Assembly (NCBI GenBank): GCA_943736015.1
Contig: OX031057.1
Location: forward strand, 61,276,001 to 61,340,000
Length of the DNA stretch: 64,000 nucleotides
Direction: 5' to 3'
DNA from: Tridacna crocea
Taxonomy: Eukaryota > Mollusca > Bivalvia > Cardiida > Cardiidae
Both the position numbers and the translations under genes were made by a program. Under the pieces are notes generated by a model. That model ran no database searches. It was not told where the DNA came from and was given only the letters and a program-made list of their open reading frames with translations. Of the stretch, positions 1 through 7,800 are shown piece by piece. Numbering within the stretch: position 1 is the first letter of the stretch; every line of letters starts with the position of its first letter.

Positions 1-151
1 TGCAAGAATTACTTCCCTTAGACCCTCGATGCAAGCCCCCCCCCCCCCCGAAGCACTTCACTGGATTCGCTTTTCTAACTCAGCCCACAATAAATGCTGC
101 ACATTGAAACTTTCAATAAGCCAAAGTGATCAATGTACAGTGTAAAAAAAG
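1..151 (+). repeat. Partial unit at left edge (3' end of a unit)
   Basis: This is the last 151 bp of a unit that begins outside the window. It contains the C14 run at 36-49, the AATAAA hexamer and the GT-rich tail, and matches the end of M1. Confidence 0.95.
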
Positions 152-331
152 CCCCAGAAATTAATGCAACAAATGGCTAAAAAAAGACTGAAAACTCTTT
201 TTGTTGCTTCCTATTGCATATATCAAACAAAGGCAACTGAAGTGTAATTTTTCTAATCTCTTCAAACCGCAACAAGAAACCCAGTTACGTTGACTACAGT
301 CTCATATATGCCAGTTACGCTCATGCGAAAA
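152..331 (+). repeat. Inner subrepeat A (180 bp)
   Basis: It starts CCCCAGAAATTAATG and ends TCATGCGAAAA. It aligns with B over its whole length: CCCCAGAAA start, GTGGCTAAAAAAAGACTGAA-type block, TTGCATA, then TTGACTACRGTCTCA and GCCRGTTACG at the end. It carries a second CAGTTACG 35-40 bp upstream of the terminal one. Confidence 0.85.
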
Positions 332-511
332 CCCCAGAAAATAATGTGACAAGTGGCTAAAAAAAGACTGAATGCTTCTTATTGCATAAATCAAACAAAT
401 GGAACAAAATTTTTAATGTATATTTTTTTCCTCCAATCTCTTTATACCATAAAGACAAGTCTATTTATGTTGACTACGGTCTCAAAGGTGCCGGTTACGT
501 ATCCGTGAAAA
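332..511 (+). repeat. Inner subrepeat B (180 bp)
   Basis: It is exactly 180 bp, like A and C. It shares the 5' block with A and the 3' block (GACTACGGTCTC, GCCGGTTACGTA) with A and C. The transposon in M9 and the deletion in M21 both fall in this subrepeat. Confidence 0.85.
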
Positions 512-691
512 CGCGAAAAATCGACTTACGGAACAGTTCATAGCAGATGACACCTGTTGCTTGATAGGTCAAATATAGGGAACTTAATTTCTAATATCTG
601 TTTTTTACTCCTCTAGCCTTTTTTTACCGTGACAACAAACCCATTTAGGTTGTCTATTGTCTCGCAGGTGCCAGTTACGTACCCGCGAAAA
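512..691 (+). repeat. Inner subrepeat C (180 bp)
   Basis: It starts CGCGAAAAATCGACTTACGG and ends GTACCCGCGAAAA. Its 5' part pairs with D (both AAAAATCGACTTACGGAACA, then TAGCAGAYGACAMCTGTTGCTT), and its 3' part pairs with A and B. It has a pyrimidine tract ending in AG at 615-616. Confidence 0.85.
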
Positions 692-860
692 CATGAAAAA
701 TCGACTTACGGAACATTTTATAGCAGACGACAACTGTTGCTTAAAGTCAATTATAGGGATTTTTCTATTTTTTCTTTTTCATTTTCTCTCACTAGGGCCA
801 ATGATTTGGTTACGATGACCATCTCACCCATACTTGACTGATACGTGCTGCGCATAAAAT
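692..860 (+). repeat. Inner subrepeat D (169 bp)
   Basis: Its first ~50 bp match C closely. The remainder is diverged but keeps GGTTACGATGACC and CATCTCACCC in the place of the terminal conserved block, and ends with a TGCTGCGCA motif shared with E. Confidence 0.75.
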
Positions 861-1030
861 CGTAAAATCAACTTTGACATTTTCGGAGGCAACTGATACC
901 TGTTAAACAAATCAAAGAAAGGTAATCAAAATTTTTCCCTGTTTTCTTACCAGGGTCATGAAAACATTAAACCAATTTTGACGACCGTGCGAGTCAAAAG
1001 TCAATTTTATGTTTAATCGCTGCGCAAAAA
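861..1030 (+). repeat. Inner subrepeat E (170 bp)
   Basis: This is a diverged copy. CGTAAAATCAACTTTGACAT corresponds to the start of D, then GCAACTGATACCTGTT corresponds to the CAACTGTTGCTT region, with TTGACGACCGTGCGAGTC and CGCTGCGCA at the end. Confidence 0.65.
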
Positions 1031-1078
1031 TATAAAATTCAGAAGCAACTGGTTGCTGTTGCGGAAACTTTTTCCGAT
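1031..1078 (+). repeat. Inner subrepeat F (stub)
   Basis: TATAAAATTCAGAAGCAACTG followed by GTTGCTGTTGCGG matches the first quarter of D and E, after which similarity stops. It marks the end of the inner satellite and the start of the unique half of the unit. Confidence 0.5.
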
Positions 1079-1190
1079 AAAAAAATCTTGTTCTTGTTTG
1101 AAGAATTTAGAAGTAGGCCATAAAGATACAATAAGATGTAAGAATAACTAAAAATCAGTTTTTTTCTTTGATAGGGTAGAAAACATTGTG

Positions 1191-1231
1191 GGAAAAGGAG
1201 AAAATGCTGGTAACCTGCATTTCTCCTTTCC
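1191..1231. repeat. 41-bp quasi-palindrome / hairpin
   Basis: The left arm GGAAAAGGAGAAAATGC (1191-1207) and right arm GCATTTCTCCTTTCC (1217-1231) pair over 15 bp with two single-A bulges. The centre TGGTAACCT is itself nearly symmetric. It can form a cruciform in DNA or a hairpin in RNA. It is present in every unit; M35 has one arm change at 60013 (C to T). Confidence 0.8.
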
Positions 1232-1319
1232 TCAGATTATTTTCAAAAGCCTTCTCTTTCAGGGGTGTTAATAAAAGGCGTCATTGTGTGGTAAAAGGTT
1301 AATAAGAATAAACAGATAT

Positions 1320-1326
1320 CCCCCCC
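1320..1326 (+). repeat. C7 tract, length-variable between units
   Basis: This is a run of seven C after GATAT. It is C8 in M10, M17, M18 and M19, and C-T-C6 in M9. The extra base removes the short non-ATG frame that crosses this site in other units, which indicates neutral slippage. Confidence 0.85.
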
Positions 1327-1337
1327 TTTCCCATCAG

Positions 1338-1460
1338 CCAATCAAATCTCTTCCCTCTCTGAAATTATCCAATCAGAGAAGCTTTAAGGAAATCAGAATG
1401 GGAACCAAGAGCCAAAATCAGAATGGGAACCAACAGCCAATCAGATATTCAACAGCCAAT
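1338..1460 (+). promoter_or_regulatory. Cluster of four CCAAT boxes
   Basis: CCAAT occurs at 1338-1342, 1369-1373, 1437-1441 and 1456-1460, each in the context CCAATCA. The first, third and fourth read AGCCAATCA, an excellent fit to the NF-Y consensus RRCCAATSR. A degenerate CCAAAAT lies at 1412. The cluster is conserved in nearly all units; in M17 the second box is CCGAT (29817-29821), and M33, M34 and M37 have CCAATCAAAG. Four same-strand boxes 71-193 bp upstream of a TATA-like element are typical of Pol II promoters. Activity is inferred. Confidence 0.6.
1391..1459 (+). repeat. 25-bp micro-tandem repeat (3 related copies)
   Basis: AATCAGAATGGGAACCAAGA at 1391 recurs at 1416 with period 25. 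A shorter relative (AATCAGATATTCAACAGCCA) follows at 1440. The two junctions with the following AATCAG create the last two CCAAT boxes of the cluster. Confidence 0.85.
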
Positions 1461-1480
1461 CAGAGAGCTTCAAAATCGCT

Positions 1481-1495
1481 CCAAAATGGCGCCAT
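1481..1495. promoter_or_regulatory. ATGGCGCCAT palindrome (YY1/E2F-like)
   Basis: CCAAAATGGCGCCAT contains the perfect 10-bp palindrome ATGGCGCCAT (1486-1495). AAAATGGCG resembles a YY1 site and TGGCGCCA an E2F or NF-I half-site. It lies between the CCAAT cluster and the TATA-like box and was unchanged in all units I compared. Confidence 0.4.
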
Positions 1496-1513
1496 AATTT
1501 ATCGAAAAAAACA

Positions 1514-1524
1514 GTGAAAAAAAA
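1514..1524 (+). repeat. A-run after CAGTG, 9 or 8 A
   Basis: The A run between CAGTG and CGGCATAAAAG is nine in M1-M17, M19, M23, M27 and M37. It is eight in most units from M20 on, and M18 has A8 followed by CC. It works as a haplotype marker and shifts any reading frame crossing it. Confidence 0.8.
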
Positions 1525-1528
1525 ACGG

Positions 1529-1536
1529 CATAAAAG
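1529..1536 (+). promoter_or_regulatory. TATA-like box CATAAAAG
   Basis: CATAAAAG sits about 70 bp downstream of the last CCAAT box, in GC-flanked context (CGG upstream, TGG downstream). The spacing would place a start of transcription near 1558-1568. The box is intact in all units. This is a candidate, not a demonstrated promoter. Confidence 0.5.
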
Positions 1537-1560
1537 TGGATTTAAAGTCTTCTTTAAAGG

Positions 1561-1611
1561 CTGCTGTGCAGTCCTTGGCGAACTGCCAGGCATGCACCAT
1601 CCACACATGCC
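1561..1611 (+). other. Hairpin-rich segment of the putative transcript
   Basis: Three short hairpins lie in a row: CTGC-TGT-GCAG (1561-1571); CTTGGC-GAACT-GCCAGG (1574-1590, six pairs with one G-T); and GGCATG...CATGCC (1589-1611, six pairs, 11-nt loop). The last two share 1589-1590, so they would be alternatives. No tRNA, snRNA or snoRNA signature was recognised. Confidence 0.35.
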
Positions 1612-1730
1612 AGATTTCACTGAAAATGGGCAAACATTTAAGAAAATAGGGGCGCAGCAGACCTCGTTATGGTCTTTTGAAGCCCCTTGCAAGAATGCAA
1701 GAATTACTTCCCTTAGACCCTCGATGCAAG

Positions 1731-1744
1731 CCCCCCCCCCCCCC
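1731..1744 (+). repeat. Poly-C tract C14 (C8-C16 across units)
   Basis: This is an uninterrupted C14 run between GATGCAAG and GAAGCAC. Lengths are 14 in the left-edge unit and M1-M8, 10 in M9, C10T in M10, 13-14 in M11-M16, 11-12 in M17-M20 and 9-16 afterwards. M25 and M28 are interrupted by a G, M24 by a T. Several late units lack the following G. The complementary strand is a G run able to form quadruplex, and the C strand an i-motif. Confidence 0.95.
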
Positions 1745-1783
1745 GAAGCACTTCACTGGATTCGCTTTTCTAACTCAGCCCAC

Positions 1784-1838
1784 AATAAATGCTGCACATT
1801 GAAACTTTCAATAAGCCAAAGTGATCAATGTACAGTGT
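1784..1838 (+). terminator. AATAAA hexamer with GT-rich tail
   Basis: AATAAA at 1784-1789 is followed about 35-50 bp later by GTGATCAATGTACAGTGT, a plausible downstream GU-rich element. It is the natural 3' end of the transcription unit suggested by the CCAAT/TATA module. In AT-rich DNA the hexamer alone is weak evidence. Confidence 0.35.
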
Positions 1839-1846
1839 AAAAAAAG

Positions 1847-4800
1847 CCCCAGAAATTAATGCAACAAATGGCTAAAAAAAGACTGAAAACTCTTTTTGTT
1901 GCTTCCTATTGCATATATCAAACAAAGGCAACTGAAGTGTAATTTTTCTAATCTCTTCAAACCGCAACAAGAAACCCAGTTACGTTGACTACAGTCTCAT
2001 ATATGCCAGTTACGCTCATGCGAAAACCCCAGAAAATAATGTGACAAGTGGCTAAAAAAAGACTGAATGCTTCTTATTGCATAAATCAAACAAATGGAAC
2101 AAAATTTTTAATGTATATTTTTTTCCTCCAATCTCTTTATACCATAAAGACAAGTCTATTTATGTTGACTACGGTCTCAAAGGTGCCGGTTACGTATCCG
2201 TGAAAACGCGAAAAATCGACTTACGGAACAGTTCATAGCAGATGACACCTGTTGCTTGATAGGTCAAATATAGGGAACTTAATTTCTAATATCTGTTTTT
2301 TACTCCTCTAGCCTTTTTTTACCGTGACAACAAACCCATTTAGGTTGTCTATTGTCTCGCAGGTGCCAGTTACGTACCCGCGAAAACATGAAAAATCGAC
2401 TTACGGAACATTTTATAGCAGACGACAACTGTTGCTTAAAGTCAATTATAGGGATTTTTCTATTTTTTCTTTTTCATTTTCTCTCACTAGGGCCAATGAT
2501 TTGGTTACGATGACCATCTCACCCATACTTGACTGATACGTGCTGCGCATAAAATCGTAAAATCAACTTTGACATTTTCGGAGGCAACTGATACCTGTTA
2601 AACAAATCAAAGAAAGGTAATCAAAATTTTTCCCTGTTTTCTTACCAGGGTCATGAAAACATTAAACCAATTTTGACGACCGTGCGAGTCAAAAGTCAAT
2701 TTTATGTTTAATCGCTGCGCAAAAATATAAAATTCAGAAGCAACTGGTTGCTGTTGCGGAAACTTTTTCCGATAAAAAAATCTTGTTCTTGTTTGAAGAA
2801 TTTAGAAGTAGGCCATAAAGATACAATAAGATGTAAGAATAACTAAAAATCAGTTTTTTTCTTTGATAGGGTAGAAAACATTGTGGGAAAAGGAGAAAAT
2901 GCTGGTAACCTGCATTTCTCCTTTCCTCAGATTATTTTCAAAAGCCTTCTCTTTCAGGGGTGTTAATAAAAGGCGTCATTGTGTGGTAAAAGGTTAATAA
3001 GAATAAACAGATATCCCCCCCTTTCCCATCAGCCAATCAAATCTCTTCCCTCTCTGAAATTATCCAATCAGAGAAGCTTTAAGGAAATCAGAATGGGAAC
3101 CAAGAGCCAAAATCAGAATGGGAACCAACAGCCAATCAGATATTCAACAGCCAATCAGAGAGCTTCAAAATCGCTCCAAAATGGCGCCATAATTTATCGA
3201 AAAAAACAGTGAAAAAAAAACGGCATAAAAGTGGATTTAAAGTCTTCTTTAAAGGCTGCTGTGCAGTCCTTGGCGAACTGCCAGGCATGCACCATCCACA
3301 CATGCCAGATTTCACTGAAAATGGGCAAACATTTAAGAAAATAGGGGCGCAGCAGACCTCGTTATGGTCTTTTGAAGCCCCTTGCAAGAATGCAAGAATT
3401 ACTTCCCTTAGACCCTCGATGCAAGCCCCCCCCCCCCCCGAAGCACTTCACTGGATTCGCTTTTCTAACTCAGCCCACAATAAATGCTGCACATTGAAAC
3501 TTTCAATAAGCCAAAGTGATCAATGTACAGTGTAAAAAAAGCCCCAGAAATTAATGCAACAAATGGCTAAAAAAAGACTGAAAACTCTTTTTGTTGCTTC
3601 CTATTGCATATATCAAACAAAGGCAACTGAAGTGTAATTTTTCTAATCTCTTCAAACCGCAACAAGAAACCCAGTTACGTTGACTACAGTCTCATATATG
3701 CCAGTTACGCTCATGCGAAAACCCCAGAAAATAATGTGACAAGTGGCTAAAAAAAGACTGAATGCTTCTTATTGCATAAATCAAACAAATGGAACAAAAT
3801 TTTTAATGTATATTTTTTTCCTCCAATCTCTTTATACCATAAAGACAAGTCTATTTATGTTGACTACGGTCTCAAAGGTGCCGGTTACGTATCCGTGAAA
3901 ACGCGAAAAATCGACTTACGGAACAGTTCATAGCAGATGACACCTGTTGCTTGATAGGTCAAATATAGGGAACTTAATTTCTAATATCTGTTTTTTACTC
4001 CTCTAGCCTTTTTTTACCGTGACAACAAACCCATTTAGGTTGTCTATTGTCTCGCAGGTGCCAGTTACGTACCCGCGAAAACATGAAAAATCGACTTACG
4101 GAACATTTTATAGCAGACGACAACTGTTGCTTAAAGTCAATTATAGGGATTTTTCTATTTTTTCTTTTTCATTTTCTCTCACTAGGGCCAATGATTTGGT
4201 TACGATGACCATCTCACCCATACTTGACTGATACGTGCTGCGCATAAAATCGTAAAATCAACTTTGACATTTTCGGAGGCAACTGATACCTGTTAAACAA
4301 ATCAAAGAAAGGTAATCAAAATTTTTCCCTGTTTTCTTACCAGGGTCATGAAAACATTAAACCAATTTTGACGACCGTGCGAGTCAAAAGTCAATTTTAT
4401 GTTTAATCGCTGCGCAAAAATATAAAATTCAGAAGCAACTGGTTGCTGTTGCGGAAACTTTTTCCGATAAAAAAATCTTGTTCTTGTTTGAAGAATTTAG
4501 AAGTAGGCCATAAAGATACAATAAGATGTAAGAATAACTAAAAATCAGTTTTTTTCTTTGATAGGGTAGAAAACATTGTGGGAAAAGGAGAAAATGCTGG
4601 TAACCTGCATTTCTCCTTTCCTCAGATTATTTTCAAAAGCCTTCTCTTTCAGGGGTGTTAATAAAAGGCGTCATTGTGTGGTAAAAGGTTAATAAGAATA
4701 AACAGATATCCCCCCCTTTCCCATCAGCCAATCAAATCTCTTCCCTCTCTGAAATTATCCAATCAGAGAAGCTTTAAGGAAATCAGAATGGGAACCAAGA

Positions 4801-7800
4801 GCCAAAATCAGAATGGGAACCAACAGCCAATCAGATATTCAACAGCCAATCAGAGAGCTTCAAAATCGCTCCAAAATGGCGCCATAATTTATCGAAAAAA
4901 ACAGTGAAAAAAAAACGGCATAAAAGTGGATTTAAAGTCTTCTTTAAAGGCTGCTGTGCAGTCCTTGGCGAACTGCCAGGCATGCACCATCCACACATGC
5001 CAGATTTCACTGAAAATGGGCAAACATTTAAGAAAATAGGGGCGCAGCAGACCTCGTTATGGTCTTTTGAAGCCCCTTGCAAGAATGCAAGAATTACTTC
5101 CCTTAGACCCTCGATGCAAGCCCCCCCCCCCCCCGAAGCACTTCACTGGATTCGCTTTTCTAACTCAGCCCACAATAAATGCTGCACATTGAAACTTTCA
5201 ATAAGCCAAAGTGATCAATGTACAGTGTAAAAAAAGCCCCAGAAATTAATGCAACAAATGGCTAAAAAAAGACTGAAAACTCTTTTTGTTGCTTCCTATT
5301 GCATATATCAAACAAAGGCAACTGAAGTGTAATTTTTCTAATCTCTTCAAACCGCAACAAGAAACCCAGTTACGTTGACTACAGTCTCATATATGCCAGT
5401 TACGCTCATGCGAAAACCCCAGAAAATAATGTGACAAGTGGCTAAAAAAAGACTGAATGCTTCTTATTGCATAAATCAAACAAATGGAACAAAATTTTTA
5501 ATGTATATTTTTTTCCTCCAATCTCTTTATACCATAAAGACAAGTCTATTTATGTTGACTACGGTCTCAAAGGTGCCGGTTACGTATCCGTGAAAACGCG
5601 AAAAATCGACTTACGGAACAGTTCATAGCAGATGACACCTGTTGCTTGATAGGTCAAATATAGGGAACTTAATTTCTAATATCTGTTTTTTACTCCTCTA
5701 GCCTTTTTTTACCGTGACAACAAACCCATTTAGGTTGTCTATTGTCTCGCAGGTGCCAGTTACGTACCCGCGAAAACATGAAAAATCGACTTACGGAACA
5801 TTTTATAGCAGACGACAACTGTTGCTTAAAGTCAATTATAGGGATTTTTCTATTTTTTCTTTTTCATTTTCTCTCACTAGGGCCAATGATTTGGTTACGA
5901 TGACCATCTCACCCATACTTGACTGATACGTGCTGCGCATAAAATCGTAAAATCAACTTTGACATTTTCGGAGGCAACTGATACCTGTTAAACAAATCAA
6001 AGAAAGGTAATCAAAATTTTTCCCTGTTTTCTTACCAGGGTCATGAAAACATTAAACCAATTTTGACGACCGTGCGAGTCAAAAGTCAATTTTATGTTTA
6101 ATCGCTGCGCAAAAATATAAAATTCAGAAGCAACTGGTTGCTGTTGCGGAAACTTTTTCCGATAAAAAAATCTTGTTCTTGTTTGAAGAATTTAGAAGTA
6201 GGCCATAAAGATACAATAAGATGTAAGAATAACTAAAAATCAGTTTTTTTCTTTGATAGGGTAGAAAACATTGTGGGAAAAGGAGAAAATGCTGGTAACC
6301 TGCATTTCTCCTTTCCTCAGATTATTTTCAAAAGCCTTCTCTTTCAGGGGTGTTAATAAAAGGCGTCATTGTGTGGTAAAAGGTTAATAAGAATAAACAG
6401 ATATCCCCCCCTTTCCCATCAGCCAATCAAATCTCTTCCCTCTCTGAAATTATCCAATCAGAGAAGCTTTAAGGAAATCAGAATGGGAACCAAGAGCCAA
6501 AATCAGAATGGGAACCAACAGCCAATCAGATATTCAACAGCCAATCAGAGAGCTTCAAAATCGCTCCAAAATGGCGCCATAATTTATCGAAAAAAACAGT
6601 GAAAAAAAAACGGCATAAAAGTGGATTTAAAGTCTTCTTTAAAGGCTGCTGTGCAGTCCTTGGCGAACTGCCAGGCATGCACCATCCACACATGCCAGAT
6701 TTCACTGAAAATGGGCAAACATTTAAGAAAATAGGGGCGCAGCAGACCTCGTTATGGTCTTTTGAAGCCCCTTGCAAGAATGCAAGAATTACTTCCCTTA
6801 GACCCTCGATGCAAGCCCCCCCCCCCCCCGAAGCACTTCACTGGATTCGCTTTTCTAACTCAGCCCACAATAAATGCTGCACATTGAAACTTTCAATAAG
6901 CCAAAGTGATCAATGTACAGTGTAAAAAAAGCCCCAGAAATTAATGCAACAAATGGCTAAAAAAAGACTGAAAACTCTTTTTGTTGCTTCCTATTGCATA
7001 TATCAAACAAAGGCAACTGAAGTGTAATTTTTCTAATCTCTTCAAACCGCAACAAGAAACCCAGTTACGTTGACTACAGTCTCATATATGCCAGTTACGC
7101 TCATGCGAAAACCCCAGAAAATAATGTGACAAGTGGCTAAAAAAAGACTGAATGCTTCTTATTGCATAAATCAAACAAATGGAACAAAATTTTTAATGTA
7201 TATTTTTTTCCTCCAATCTCTTTATACCATAAAGACAAGTCTATTTATGTTGACTACGGTCTCAAAGGTGCCGGTTACGTATCCGTGAAAACGCGAAAAA
7301 TCGACTTACGGAACAGTTCATAGCAGATGACACCTGTTGCTTGATAGGTCAAATATAGGGAACTTAATTTCTAATATCTGTTTTTTACTCCTCTAGCCTT
7401 TTTTTACCGTGACAACAAACCCATTTAGGTTGTCTATTGTCTCGCAGGTGCCAGTTACGTACCCGCGAAAACATGAAAAATCGACTTACGGAACATTTTA
7501 TAGCAGACGACAACTGTTGCTTAAAGTCAATTATAGGGATTTTTCTATTTTTTCTTTTTCATTTTCTCTCACTAGGGCCAATGATTTGGTTACGATGACC
7601 ATCTCACCCATACTTGACTGATACGTGCTGCGCATAAAATCGTAAAATCAACTTTGACATTTTCGGAGGCAACTGATACCTGTTAAACAAATCAAAGAAA
7701 GGTAATCAAAATTTTTCCCTGTTTTCTTACCAGGGTCATGAAAACATTAAACCAATTTTGACGACCGTGCGAGTCAAAAGTCAATTTTATGTTTAATCGC

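Larger units (their letters stand above)
1592..1840 (+). other. ATG-initiated 82-codon frame, probably not coding
   Basis: This is the only short frame in the unit that starts with ATG and lies where a transcript is predicted. It begins MHHPHMPDFTENG and crosses the C run at 1731-1744. No signal peptide, membrane segment or known domain is visible. The C run changes between units, so the C-terminus switches between three frames (ending SQSDQCTV, PTINAAH or DSLF). That pattern speaks against selection on a protein. Confidence 0.15.
152..1846 (+). repeat. Unit M1 (reference unit, 1,695 bp)
   Basis: This is the first complete unit and is used as reference. Positions 152-1078 are a degenerate inner satellite (subrepeats A-F). 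Positions 1079-1846 are unique sequence with the palindrome, CCAAT cluster, TATA-like box, hairpins, C14 run and AATAAA. Its diagnostic states are C7 after GATAT, A9 before CGGCATAAAAG, CTCGTTATGG, and C14 followed by GAAGCAC. Confidence 0.96.

Noticed and set aside
629-841. 70-codon open frame repeated in most units
   Set aside because: It starts with GTG inside subrepeat C, runs through low-complexity pyrimidine tracts in D, has no recognisable domain, and its start is lost in M21. It is conserved only because the units are near identical.
1284-1517. 77-codon frame across the CCAAT cluster
   Set aside because: It starts with TTG, is absent in units where the C7 tract is C8, and lies over promoter-like repeats.
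1645-1660. CTCF-like site in AATAGGGGCGCAGCAG
   Set aside because: It resembles the CTCF core but is one base short and lacks the flanking consensus, so it is too weak to annotate.
1441-1692. Minus-strand 83-codon frame (and 63/73/92-105-codon variants)
   Set aside because: It has non-ATG starts, and its length and frame change with the A8/A9 and poly-C runs. It is the antisense shadow of the hairpin/C-run segment.
1733-1770. tRNA-like B box (TGGATTCGC) or tRNA-derived SINE
   Set aside because: The match to GGTTCGANNCC is poor, with no A box at proper distance and no A-rich or repeat tail.
1514-1840. 108-codon plus-strand frame starting in the A run
   Set aside because: It has a GTG start, its C-terminus switches between three frames with C-run length, and it has no domain. 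Only the internal ATG frame is kept as a low-confidence entry.
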